The position numbers and the translations under genes are program-made. A DNA stretch of 64,000 nt from Alphaproteobacteria bacterium (lineage in GTDB: Bacteria > Pseudomonadota > Alphaproteobacteria > Rhodobacterales > Rhodobacteraceae). The stretch lies in contig JAUIFH010000001.1 in the NCBI GenBank assembly GCA_030429495.1, positions 372,001 to 436,000 of the forward strand, read 5' to 3'. Below, in pieces: positions 33,293-43,140 of the stretch (position 1 is the first letter of the stretch; each line of letters opens with the position of its first letter). Below the pieces are notes generated by a model. That model did no database searches, was not told the origin of the DNA, and saw nothing but the letters and a program-made list of their open reading frames with translations.

Positions 33293-35260
33293 CTATACTC
33301 CCAGCGCCTTCCGGCGGTTCGCGGACCAGCGCATTATGACGTGATCGAATGCCAGCGCCATCAGCGCGACGCACATGCCGAGGACAAAGTTCTTGCCAAG
33401 CTGATTGCCCGCCAGCGTTTTCTGAAGCTCCTGCCCCAGATCCTGCGTGCCGATGAACGCGGCGATGATAACCATGAAGAATGCGAACATGATCGCCTGA
33501 TTGAAACCGACCGCCATCGTCGGCAGCGCGAGCGGAAGCTGAACGGCGAGCAGCTTCTGATGGCGGGTCGCGCCCGACATGTCAGCCGCTTCGAGCAACT
33601 CGTCGGGGACGCTGCGGATGCCCTCAATCGTGTAACGCATCAACGGAACGGTTGCGAAGATGAAGATGGCAAAGACGACCGACACATCGTTGACGCCGAA
33701 CAGCATGATCGCCGGAATAAGGTAAATGAAACTTGGGAAGGTCTGGGCCGTGTCGCAAGCCAGAAGGATGGGGTCGGCCCATCTCTTGCGACGGGCAGCG
33801 AGGATCCCGAGGGGAAGGCCGATCAATGCTGCGAGAACGACGGCGGAAATCACGGCGTAGACGGTGATGATCGACCGGTCCCACCAGCCGGTAAGGGCAA
33901 CGATCCCGAAGAATGCCCCCGCGATCATGCCCGAACGCCATCCGCCGACGAAGCAGCCTGCCGCCGCGACGGTGAGGATGACCGACGTCGACGGCAGCCA
34001 GAGCAAAGCGTTGCGGAACGGGATCAGTACCCAGGTGATGAGGAACCAGCGCAGCCATTCCGTCGTGGAGGTTATCACGCCATTCGACAGGATCGCGCGG
34101 ATGACATCGTCGATTTCGGACCCCATCGACAGGTCCTGACCGCGCTTGATGTGATCGGCGAGTTGGATGAATTGCGCCGCGATCAGGCAGGCGACGAACG
34201 CGCCGATTCCGATCAGGAGCAGCCTGTGGCGTTGCCACCACGGCGTGCCGCGCTCGAAATGCTGTGGCTGCTTGACGACCCACGCCTTGGAGCATCGGTC
34301 GAGCGTCACCGCGACTAGCACGATCGTCACCCCGATCTCGAAGCTGCGCCCGAGCTTCAGAGAGTTCATCAGTGACAGCAGTTTGGCGCCGAGTCCCGGC
34401 ATTCCGATGAAAGCGGTCAGGACGACCATTGCGAGGGAAAGCATGATGACCTGGTTCACGCCGATCAGAAGCTCGGTCCGGGCCGAGGGGAGATAGACAT
34501 GGCGCAACATCTGCCAGCGGGTCGAGCCGCTCATCTGGCCCGCCTCCACCACTTCATCCGACACCTGCTTGAGGCCGAGGGCAGTCATCAGAACCATGGG
34601 AGGGATCGCGTAGACGATTGTCGCGACACAGCCGGCAGTCGGGCCGACCTTGAAGAAGATGACGGCAGGCAGAAGGTAGGTAAAGAACGGCAAGGTCTGA
34701 AAGATCGCGAGAATCGGCATCAACGCCCGCTCGAAACGTGGGAACTTCCACGCGGCAAGTCCGAGGATCAAACCGACGAGAACGGCGACCGGCGCAGCAA
34801 CGGTGATGACCGACATCGTCTGCATCGCCAGATCCCACTGTCCGATCAGAGCGACCCAGACGAAGGTGCCGCCCGCCAGAAGGGCCATCCGTGTGCCACC
34901 CAGTGCGTAACCGGTGACTGCGGCCACCGCTGCGACCGCGCTCCAGGGAAGGGGGCCGATATGGGGCCAGCGGTTCTTGCCGTACAGAAGGTTCGCCGTG
35001 ATATCGAGTAGCCATTCCAGCCCGGCAGAGATCGTGCGGGTGACGTGAATCAGGCCAAGGTCGTCCTTGATGAAGTCGAATAGCCACTGCATCCACTGGT
35101 CGTAGGGAAGCACCGCCCATTCCGGCACCCGGATCAGAAATGCGGGAAGGACTGGCTTCAGCAGCGCGGCGGCAAGTGCGAGGCAAAGCAACAGGATCAC
35201 ACCGCTCGGCCTTGCGATCCGGCGCGCGTCACTTTCCGAAGTCGAGTCGAGAATCGCCAT
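33293..35260 (-). CDS. tmoW: TMAO/quaternary-amine ABC transporter, double permease
   Basis: A 655-residue membrane protein made of two ProW/ChoW-type permease halves in tandem. EAA-like loops occur in both: GQMSGSTRWQMLRHVYLPSARTELL in the first half and ADMSGATRHQKLLAVQLPLALP in the second. Single-domain ProW proteins are about half this size. The ATG at 35260 overlaps the ATPase stop as TGATG; a GTG at 35263 is also possible. It is the last gene of an X-V-W operon facing torRST, which favours TMAO or a similar solute over glycine betaine, but this is inference. Confidence 0.72.
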   Translation of the reverse strand: MAILDSTSESDARRIARPSGVILLLCLALAAALLKPVLPAFLIRVPEWAVLPYDQWMQWLFDFIKDDLGLIHVTRTISAGLEWLLDITANLLYGKNRWPHIGPLPWSAVAAVAAVTGYALGGTRMALLAGGTFVWVALIGQWDLAMQTMSVITVAAPVAVLVGLILGLAAWKFPRFERALMPILAIFQTLPFFTYLLPAVIFFKVGPTAGCVATIVYAIPPMVLMTALGLKQVSDEVVEAGQMSGSTRWQMLRHVYLPSARTELLIGVNQVIMLSLAMVVLTAFIGMPGLGAKLLSLMNSLKLGRSFEIGVTIVLVAVTLDRCSKAWVVKQPQHFERGTPWWQRHRLLLIGIGAFVACLIAAQFIQLADHIKRGQDLSMGSEIDDVIRAILSNGVITSTTEWLRWFLITWVLIPFRNALLWLPSTSVILTVAAAGCFVGGWRSGMIAGAFFGIVALTGWWDRSIITVYAVISAVVLAALIGLPLGILAARRKRWADPILLACDTAQTFPSFIYLIPAIMLFGVNDVSVVFAIFIFATVPLMRYTIEGIRSVPDELLEAADMSGATRHQKLLAVQLPLALPTMAVGFNQAIMFAFFMVIIAAFIGTQDLGQELQKTLAGNQLGKNFVLGMCVALMALAFDHVIMRWSANRRKALGV

Positions 35261-36285
35261 CACGCCGGCCCCAGAAGAATGTCGAGCGCATCCTGCCGCT
35301 TCATCGCGCCGACTATTTTGCCGGCATTGTCGGCGACGGGCAGCAATTCGCGGTCGTCGTTGACCAGTTGGCGCGCCAGTTGCAACACGGTCGCGTCGGC
35401 CGCGACCGCCGGTCCATCGGGCGTGTGCCCGTTGAGCGGCTGTGCCAGCACTTTCGCGTGCACGACGCGGGATTTCTCAACGTCTTCGGTGAACTTCGCG
35501 ACATAGTCCGTCGCAGGGCTCAGCACGATCTTGTCGGGCGTGTCGCATTGCTCGACGGCGCCATCCTTCATGATCGCGATACGGTCGGCGAGGCGCAGCG
35601 CCTCGTCGAAATCATGTGTGATGAAGACAATGGTCTTGCCAAGCATTCCGCGCAGGCGAAGAAATTCATCCTGCATCTCGCGCCGGATCAGCGGATCGAG
35701 CGCCGAGAAGGGCTCGTCGAGGAACCAGATATCGGGTTCGATGGCGAGGCTTCGCGCGATACCCACGCGTTGCTGCTGGCCACCAGAGAGTTCGCGCGGG
35801 AAGTATTCCTCGCGGCCCTCGAGCCCGACGAGCTTGATGACCTCAAGCGCCCGTTCGCGGCGCTCGTGCCGGTCCTGTCCGCGCATCTCGAGCGGGAAGG
35901 CGACATTGTCCAGGACTGTTCGGTGGGGTAGAAGGCCGAAGCTTTGGAACACCATGCCCATCTTGCGGCGGCGCAGTTCGATCAACTCGCGCTCGTCGAG
36001 TTTCATGATCTTCTGCCCATCGACGATGACCTCGCCGCCGGTGATGTCGATCAGCCGGGACATGCAACGGACAAGCGTCGACTTGCCCGACCCCGACAGC
36101 CCCATGATGACCAGCATCTCGCCCCGGCCGACGTCGATTGAGACATCGCGGACCGCCGCGATATAGCCGGCCTGGCGGATCTCCTCGAAGCTCTGCGCCG
36201 CTTTCGCGGCCGGCAGGTATCCTTCTGGGTCCGTCCCGAACAGCTTCCAGACATTGCGGCAAGATATGACGGGGGCGTCGGCCAT
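35260..36285 (-). CDS. tmoV: TMAO/quaternary-amine ABC transporter, ATP-binding protein
   Basis: A 341-residue ProV/ChoV-type ATPase. Walker A is GLSGSGKST, signature LSGGQQQRVGIARSL, Walker B IWFLDEPFSALDP, followed by a C-terminal region with CBS-like sequence (ATVLQLARQLVNDDRELLPVAD) as in osmolyte transporters. The N-terminal VWKLFGTDPEGYLPAAKAAQ stretch is typical of this branch. It is preceded by a 63-nt spacer with a hairpin after the binding-protein gene. Confidence 0.82.
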   Translation of the reverse strand: MADAPVISCRNVWKLFGTDPEGYLPAAKAAQSFEEIRQAGYIAAVRDVSIDVGRGEMLVIMGLSGSGKSTLVRCMSRLIDITGGEVIVDGQKIMKLDERELIELRRRKMGMVFQSFGLLPHRTVLDNVAFPLEMRGQDRHERRERALEVIKLVGLEGREEYFPRELSGGQQQRVGIARSLAIEPDIWFLDEPFSALDPLIRREMQDEFLRLRGMLGKTIVFITHDFDEALRLADRIAIMKDGAVEQCDTPDKIVLSPATDYVAKFTEDVEKSRVVHAKVLAQPLNGHTPDGPAVAADATVLQLARQLVNDDRELLPVADNAGKIVGAMKRQDALDILLGPA

Positions 36286-36309
36286 GGTGCGTCGAACTCC
36301 TGAGTGGGG

Positions 36310-36331
36310 CCTCCGGGGCGGTCCCCGGAGG
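36310..36331 (-). repeat. Intercistronic hairpin between binding protein and ATPase genes
   Basis: A perfect 9-bp stem (36310-36318 with 36323-36331, CCTCCGGGG/CCCCGGAGG) with a 4-nt loop and no T-tract. Its place after the binding-protein gene fits a structure that protects that mRNA or lowers read-through, giving more binding protein than ATPase. Confidence 0.7.
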
Positions 36332-36348
36332 CGTTGCGGGGCGATCGC

Positions 36349-37446
<1,098 letters not shown>

Positions 37447-37469
37447 CTACAGAGAAAATTGAGGGGAGC

Positions 37470-38177
37470 ATGTCCAGAATCGGTCTGCCGCATATTGTGA
37501 TCATCGAGGATGAGCCGGTCACTCGTGCGACGCTGACGAGTTACCTCGATTCGAACGGCTACCGTGTGACGGAGGCGGCGAGCGCCCCGAAGGCCGAAGA
37601 GATCCTGGCGCGCGATCCGGCCGATCTTCTGCTGATTGACGTCAACCTCGAGGGCAAGGATGGCCTGCAGATCACGCGGGAACAACGCGCCCAATCGGAG
37701 ATCGGGATCATCCTGATCAGTGGCCGTACGGATGACATCGACAGGATCGTCGGGCTTGAAATGGGTGCCGACGACTATGTTTGCAAGCCGTTCAACCGCC
37801 GTGAACTGCTTGCCAGGATCAAGAACCTCCTGCGCCGGACGACGGCCCTTCGCCATCTGAGCCGGACGGTTTTCCGGTTCGCCGGGTTCACCTTCGACAT
37901 CAATACGCGGCGGCTGACGCGCGCCGATGGCGAAGCGGTTCGGCTGACGCGGGCGGAGTACGAGGTTCTGGCGCAACTCGTGCGCCACCCGGCTGCAGTT
38001 CAAAGCCGCGAAAAGCTTGTTACCTGCATAACGCATCGACAGGAAAGCCCGGAGCCGCGAACAGTCGACGTGCTGGTACGCCGTTTGCGGAAGAAACTCG
38101 AAGATGACCCGAAAGCGCCACAGATCATCACCACCTCGCACGGCGAGGGTTATATCTTCACCGGCCGGCTCGAATAG
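37470..38177 (+). CDS. torR: TorR-like OmpR-family response regulator
   Basis: A 235-residue regulator with receiver domain (Asp13-Glu14 region IIEDEP, phosphoacceptor Asp57 in LLLIDVNLEG, Lys106 in YVCKPFNRR) and a C-terminal winged helix (VRLTRAEYEVLAQLV, RTVDVLVRRLRKKL). A GGGGAG lies 6 nt before the ATG at 37470. It is convergent with torS with a 20-bp overlap and should be phosphorylated by TorS. It probably controls the divergent tmoXVW operon. Confidence 0.88.
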   Translation: MSRIGLPHIVIIEDEPVTRATLTSYLDSNGYRVTEAASAPKAEEILARDPADLLLIDVNLEGKDGLQITREQRAQSEIGIILISGRTDDIDRIVGLEMGADDYVCKPFNRRELLARIKNLLRRTTALRHLSRTVFRFAGFTFDINTRRLTRADGEAVRLTRAEYEVLAQLVRHPAAVQSREKLVTCITHRQESPEPRTVDVLVRRLRKKLEDDPKAPQIITTSHGEGYIFTGRLE

Positions 38178-41088
38178 CCGCGCATAATGCGACGCCCGGG
38201 AGTGCGGCGGACATCACGGCGCGCGCGTCGGTCGCGAGCGTTTCCAACGCCGGCATCTCGCCGCGAACCGCATCCGCGTTGTCGCAGCCTGCCAGCGTCT
38301 CGATCCGCTGAAGGCAGGCGACAAGCTGCGGGAGGTCGAAGTTTCCGGCGGCGCCCTTCATCCGGTGTGCGAGGTTGGCGGTCCTCCTCATTTCGCCGCT
38401 TTCCGCGGCGGCGCGGAGGCTATGCAGATCATCCTCCAGCGTGCCGAGGAACAACCGCACGACCTCTGCGGCGCGTGCGCCGCCGAGGTCGGCGACGGCA
38501 TCCGCTAGCGGGCCTGCGGTCCGTTTCGGCTCCTGCCACGCGGCATCCCGCGGCGAAAGGAATATGCTTGGGCCCTGTCCGTCCGTGACGGAGACGATCG
38601 CGGCGGCAAGCCTTTCGGGTGAGACCGGCTTCGCCACGAAGCAGTTCATGCCCGCTTCCAGATGCTCCCCGATCTGGTTTTTCTGAACATGGGCCGAAAT
38701 CCCGATGATCGGAATGTCGCGGATTCTGATATCCGGCATGTTTCTGATCGTGCGGGTTGCATCCGCGCCGCTGATGCCGGGCAGGTTTACATCCATCAAC
38801 ACGATGTCGAAGGTCCTCTCGGAAAGGCGCTCCAGCGCTTCTTCGCCGCTTCGCGCGCAATCGACGCTGTGCCCCATCCGTTCAAGGTAGCTTCGCGCCA
38901 CCAACTGGTTAATCTCGTGGTCCTCAACCACAAGTGCTTGAAGCCTGCGCCCGGTGGCTGCCGGTTGCCAATCCTTCGGTGCAGGTTCCACTTCTTCCGG
39001 AAGGCCGGTCAGAAACCCGACCTTCAGCGAGAAGACCGACCCCACGTTCGGTGTGCTTTCTACGCTGATTTGGCCCCCAATCGCATCGGCGAACTTCCTG
39101 CTGATCGCGAGGCCGAGGCCGGTGCCGCCATATTGTCGTGCGGTCTGGCTGTCCTCCTGCTCGAATGCGTCGAAGATACGTTGGCGCGCATCAGGCGAAA
39201 TACCCTTTCCGGTGTCCGAGACTTCAAATGCCAGAAGTACGCGATCATCCCGGAGCCCCAGATTTCGCAAACGCAGGACGATCTCTCCCTCGCCGGTGAA
39301 CTTCAATGCGTTTGAAAGGAGGTTGAAAAGGATCTGGCGCAGTTTGCCCTCGTCGCCCTTCAGGATGTCCGGCACGTCCTCTGCCATGTCGAGCCAAAGC
39401 GCTATGCCCTTCTCCCGAGCACCCGGCAGCAACACCGAGACGATACCGCGCAGTAAATCCGCCACCGAAAACACGGAGACATCCTCGACGATTTCGCCGG
39501 ATTGAAACTTCGAATAGTCCAGAATGTCGTTCAGGATCGTGAGAAGGCTTTCGCCCGATATACGTGCTGCCCTGACCTGCGCGACCTGCTCTTCATTCAA
39601 CCCATCCAGCCGGAGGTTTCGCAGCATCCCCAGCAAGCCGTTCATCGGTGTACGTATCTCATGGCTCATCATGGCCAGAAATTCGGACTTTGCACGATCT
39701 GCGGTTTCAGCCTTTGAGCGCGCTTCCGCGTGGGCGGAAACCTCGCCGCGCAGGGTTTCCGTCTGCTCGTCGACCAGTGCCTGCAACTCGTTTCGGTGCC
39801 GCCGAAGCTCCTCCTCGTTCCGGCGTCGTGTCGCTTCCAGTTCCTGGTTGGCGATGGCCTGTTCCCGGAACACTTCGACGGCGCGCTCCATCCCGGCAAT
39901 CTCGTCCGTCCCTGTCGGTACGACAGCGCGGTCGAGCCTTCCCGCCGCGAGTTCCGCCATATGCGAAGACAATCGGTCGATCCGACGCGAGATGTTGCCG
40001 CGAATGTAGAACCATAGGATTCCGACCGACAGGAAGAGTGCCAGGCCGCTCGCCCATGTGTAGCGCTGCTGCATCTTCCGCATCGCGGTCATGACCTCGG
40101 ACATCGCGGCAACGGCGCTGTCCTGAGATTGAAGTGCCAGGTCTTCGGCGGCACGACCGAGCATCCCGGCCGAGACGCGAAGCTCTGCCTGTTCGTCGAC
40201 GATCCGCTGCCGAAGGTCGAGAACGGCGACCGATGACGTGATGATGTTCCCCTGTGGGGGGCCAGCGACGGTCAGGTTTCTTATCGTCGCCAGTAGCGCC
40301 CGCGCCTGTTCCGCCCTGCCCGGGTCGCGGATGGCGGATATGCGTCGTTGCATGATCTCCGTTCTCGAACGGATTTTTTCCCGTAGCTCCGTAATGCCCT
40401 TGCGGTCTGCAACGGCGGGGATCTGGTTCAGGCTCAACCCGACCTCGGCTGTCAGGGATCGCAATTCGAACATCAGGCCAAGCTGGAACAGATCGACTTC
40501 GATAAGCTTGTCGAGGGTCTCGAGCCGCTCGTCGCGCGCGCTGTTGGAATCGCCGAGTTGATAGAGGTTGGAGATGACCGCCGACGTGCCCATCTGCGCG
40601 TTCGCAGCCAAGGTGTCGGCCATGTCGAGCAGTTGCGTCGTCGCATTCAGCGCATCGCTGAGGCCATGGTCCCGCCGGGCTGTCAGGTCGATCCGGTTGC
40701 GGACGAGGCCGTCGAGTATCGCGATATTGCCCTGAACCCGGTCGATCGCCGCAGCGAGGTCATCGGCCCCGGTGCCGCCCGCGTCGGTGTACCGCTTCAG
40801 CCGTTGCGTTAGTGCGTTTGCCTGACCCCGCAAATACGCCGCCCGGTCGCGCCGATCGCTCTCCACGGTCACGGCGGCCAGCTCTGGCGCGACCGCGACG
40901 ATCCGCGCGCTTTCTTCGGCGAAACGCTGCATTTCGGAAAGCGCCGGAATGGTGCTGTCGAAGACCTCTGACTGGCTCTCCGAGACGTCGCGCAGTTCAA
41001 ACCATCCCAGCAATCCGGTCAGCGCCGGAAGGCCGGCGATGATAAGGAAAGCCAGCAGAAGCCGGCCGCCGAGGCTCGCCTTCTTCAC
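38158..41088 (-). CDS. torS: TorS-like hybrid sensor histidine kinase
   Basis: A 976-residue unorthodox kinase. Domains in order: membrane segment about 9-30; long helical periplasmic sensor about 31-343; second membrane segment 344-362; HAMP to about 415; HisKA with His476 in MMSHEIRTP; ATPase with N593 in FNLLSNALKF, DTGKGI 625-630 and GGTGLGL 654-660; receiver with Asp766 in VLMDVNLPG; and Hpt with His908 in AHRMKGAAG. This TM-sensor-TM-HAMP-kinase-receiver-Hpt order is that of E. coli TorS. The start is a GTG at 41088. TorT is encoded divergently. Confidence 0.9.
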   Translation of the reverse strand: MKKASLGGRLLLAFLIIAGLPALTGLLGWFELRDVSESQSEVFDSTIPALSEMQRFAEESARIVAVAPELAAVTVESDRRDRAAYLRGQANALTQRLKRYTDAGGTGADDLAAAIDRVQGNIAILDGLVRNRIDLTARRDHGLSDALNATTQLLDMADTLAANAQMGTSAVISNLYQLGDSNSARDERLETLDKLIEVDLFQLGLMFELRSLTAEVGLSLNQIPAVADRKGITELREKIRSRTEIMQRRISAIRDPGRAEQARALLATIRNLTVAGPPQGNIITSSVAVLDLRQRIVDEQAELRVSAGMLGRAAEDLALQSQDSAVAAMSEVMTAMRKMQQRYTWASGLALFLSVGILWFYIRGNISRRIDRLSSHMAELAAGRLDRAVVPTGTDEIAGMERAVEVFREQAIANQELEATRRRNEEELRRHRNELQALVDEQTETLRGEVSAHAEARSKAETADRAKSEFLAMMSHEIRTPMNGLLGMLRNLRLDGLNEEQVAQVRAARISGESLLTILNDILDYSKFQSGEIVEDVSVFSVADLLRGIVSVLLPGAREKGIALWLDMAEDVPDILKGDEGKLRQILFNLLSNALKFTGEGEIVLRLRNLGLRDDRVLLAFEVSDTGKGISPDARQRIFDAFEQEDSQTARQYGGTGLGLAISRKFADAIGGQISVESTPNVGSVFSLKVGFLTGLPEEVEPAPKDWQPAATGRRLQALVVEDHEINQLVARSYLERMGHSVDCARSGEEALERLSERTFDIVLMDVNLPGISGADATRTIRNMPDIRIRDIPIIGISAHVQKNQIGEHLEAGMNCFVAKPVSPERLAAAIVSVTDGQGPSIFLSPRDAAWQEPKRTAGPLADAVADLGGARAAEVVRLFLGTLEDDLHSLRAAAESGEMRRTANLAHRMKGAAGNFDLPQLVACLQRIETLAGCDNADAVRGEMPALETLATDARAVMSAALPGVALCAAIRAGR

Positions 41089-41178
41089 CGGGCGTCCCCG
41101 TCATGGAGAACGGAGGGTTGAAATCCGACCAACATGCAGGCGATGGTATACTGCTTCGTGCGTATCGGTGGAAAAAAC

Positions 41179-42222
41179 ATGCCAAGGCTCAGTCTTGCCC
41201 TGCTGCTTCTCATGCCCTCCGCACTTTGTGCCGAAGACTGGCCGATCGAGTACCGGGACCCACCTTTCGACTTTTCCCGCCCTGCGCATTCGGCCCTTTA
41301 TGCGCCGCTTGATCGCGCGGCCGGGCCATGGCGGTTTTGCGTCTCATATCCGCATCTGAAGGACGCCTACTGGCTGTCGGTGAACTACGGGATGGTGGAG
41401 GAGTCGCGGCGCCTCGGGGTGAAGTTCAGGCTTGTTGAGGCCGGTGGCTATCCTAATCTGCAACGTCAGATCGAACAGATTGAAAGCTGCGTGGCCAAGG
41501 GGGCGGACGGGCTGATCGTCGGCGCGGTGTCCTTTGACGGGCTGAGCAGCACGCTAGAACGCATAGCCCAATCTATGCCCGTCGTGGCGAGCGTCAACGA
41601 TGTCGCTGACCGTGGTATTTCGGCGAAGGTCGGTGTGTCCTGGTACGATATGGGAGCGGCAGCGGCGAACGTGATCGCCGAGGCGCACCCCGCTGGGTCC
41701 GAACCCGTCCGGGTCGCGTGGTTTCCAGGCCCCGAAGGTGCTGGCTGGGTGGAGTTCGTCGATGCGGGATTCCGCGACGCGCTTCGAAACAGTTCGGCAG
41801 AGATCATCGATACTCTCTACGGGGATACCGGCCTCGAGATACAGGTCAGGCTGGTCGAAAGCGCGCTCGAAAGCCATCCGGACGTCGACTACATCGTAGG
41901 CAGCGCGCCCACTGCGGAAGCCGCTGTGTCCATCCTCCGTGCGCGGGGGGTGGAGGAGCAGATCAGGATCGTCTCGGACTACATGTCCCACGCGGTAATG
42001 CGCGGATTGCAGCGCGGCAAGATCGTCGCTGCCCCCACCGACTATCCCGTGCTTCAGGGGCGGCTATCCATCGAAATGGCCGTGCGCGCGGTCGAGGGGC
42101 GTTTGACAGTACGTCACGCTGGGCCCGCAGTTACCGTTGTCCGGTCCGGCTCCGCCGCCTTCGTTCGGGCCGCGGAATCGCTTGCCCCGGCAAGTTTCGT
42201 GCCGGTGTTCGAGATCGAGTGA
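41179..42222 (+). CDS. torT: TorT-like periplasmic binding protein
   Basis: A 347-residue LacI-type periplasmic binding protein with a signal peptide (MPRLSLALLLLMPSALCA). In E. coli TorT binds TMAO and contacts the TorS sensor domain. The TorT-like N-terminus WPIEYRDPPFDFSRPA is followed by the two-lobed fold (SVNYGMVEESRRLGVKF, GADGLIVGAVSFDGLS, VDYIVGSAPTAEAAVSIL). The ATG at 41179 is chosen because it starts the signal peptide; an ATG at 41134 would add 15 residues. It is divergent from torS over 90 nt. Confidence 0.87.
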   Translation: MPRLSLALLLLMPSALCAEDWPIEYRDPPFDFSRPAHSALYAPLDRAAGPWRFCVSYPHLKDAYWLSVNYGMVEESRRLGVKFRLVEAGGYPNLQRQIEQIESCVAKGADGLIVGAVSFDGLSSTLERIAQSMPVVASVNDVADRGISAKVGVSWYDMGAAAANVIAEAHPAGSEPVRVAWFPGPEGAGWVEFVDAGFRDALRNSSAEIIDTLYGDTGLEIQVRLVESALESHPDVDYIVGSAPTAEAAVSILRARGVEEQIRIVSDYMSHAVMRGLQRGKIVAAPTDYPVLQGRLSIEMAVRAVEGRLTVRHAGPAVTVVRSGSAAFVRAAESLAPASFVPVFEIE

Positions 42223-42275
42223 CTTTTGGGGCATGAGCCAGCACCTGCACCCACCCCTCTGCGGCTGGAGTGGGT

Positions 42276-42941
42276 CTAGCCGGCTGGCGCCGCGCCTTCA
42301 GCGGTGAACTTTCCGGGGAAGAACGCTGCGGCGCAGGTAAAAACCGTTTGCAGGGCTTCATGCCGGTCATAGGGGTCGTTCATCGTCATCAGTTCCAGCC
42401 AGACGCCTTCGGTTGTGACCCGCAGGACGCGGGCGATACGTGCGGCGTCACCGTCCCGTCCGGTCTCGTCGAGGAGGTCCTGGCAGATCTGCTCCATCAC
42501 GCGGCTGTATTCCTGATCGTTCGACCCGCATTGTTCCTGGTAGAGGGGCCGGCTCTGCGCTTCGCCCCAGAACGCGCACCAGGCCGACAGGCGGGTCGAA
42601 GTGCAGATCGCGGGATTGAAGTCGGCCCGCAGCATGGCGTCGAGGCGCATAGCCGGGTCCGGACCCGCATCTTCGAGCGCGGACGACCAGTTCTTCCGGT
42701 ATTCTTCCGCCAGATAGAGAAGGGTTTCGCCGAGCAGCTTTTCTTTCGTCTCGAAGTGGAAATTGACGAGACCGTGGGACAATCCGGCATGGCGGGCGAC
42801 ATCGGTCAGCGTCGTCCGCGCGTAGCCACGCCGTGCGATGGTTTCGAGTGTCGCCTCGATAAGCTGTTCGCGCCGCGCCTCGCGGCTCAGCTTGCGGGGC
42901 TGCGGGCGCTGATCGGTTGCTCTGTCGTCGATCTTGTCCAT
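42276..42941 (-). CDS. TetR-family regulator (BetI-like)
   Basis: A 221-residue repressor. The N-terminal HTH reads ATLETIARRGYARTTLTDVARHAGLSHGLVNFHFETKEKLL, very close to BetI, the choline/betaine-responsive repressor. The C-terminal ligand domain contains STRLSAWCAFWGEAQSRPLYQEQC, also BetI-like. The ATG at 42941 is preferred; longer reading would cross the operator region. It is divergent from the operon starting at 43141, and the 199-nt gap contains three related palindromes. Confidence 0.87.
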   Translation of the reverse strand: MDKIDDRATDQRPQPRKLSREARREQLIEATLETIARRGYARTTLTDVARHAGLSHGLVNFHFETKEKLLGETLLYLAEEYRKNWSSALEDAGPDPAMRLDAMLRADFNPAICTSTRLSAWCAFWGEAQSRPLYQEQCGSNDQEYSRVMEQICQDLLDETGRDGDAARIARVLRVTTEGVWLELMTMNDPYDRHEALQTVFTCAAAFFPGKFTAEGAAPAG

Positions 42942-43015
42942 CCTGCCGCTCCGGTCGTGGGGTCCCGCTGGTTGCAAGACATAGAGACTCTGCCCCTGGG
43001 TGCAAGCAAACCACG

Positions 43016-43062
43016 TTTTGACTGGATTGTCAGTCAGATTCTGATTGACAGCCCAGTCAAAA
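43016..43062. promoter_or_regulatory. Two tandem TetR-type operators
   Basis: TGACTG-6-CAGTCA at 43019-43036 is a perfect palindrome, and TGATTG-6-CAGTCA at 43042-43059 matches it with one change. The copies are 23 bp apart and together sit inside outer arms TTTTGACTGG/CCAGTCAAAA. They are placed for repression of both the TetR gene and the operon at 43141. Confidence 0.75.
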
Positions 43063-43090
43063 TCCGTGTGAAATGTCATCACAGCGGAAT

Positions 43091-43111
43091 CCAGTCACGG
43101 TGGGTGACTGG
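43091..43111. promoter_or_regulatory. Third palindrome with the same core, near the operon start
   Basis: CCAGTCAC and GTGACTGG form perfect 8-bp arms with a 5-nt spacer, 29 bp before the ATG at 43141. It shares the CAGTCA/TGACTG core with the two upstream operators but in inverted order. It could be a third operator or an mRNA hairpin. Confidence 0.65.
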
Positions 43112-43140
43112 CCTTCGGTTTAAATTCAAAAGGATAGATC

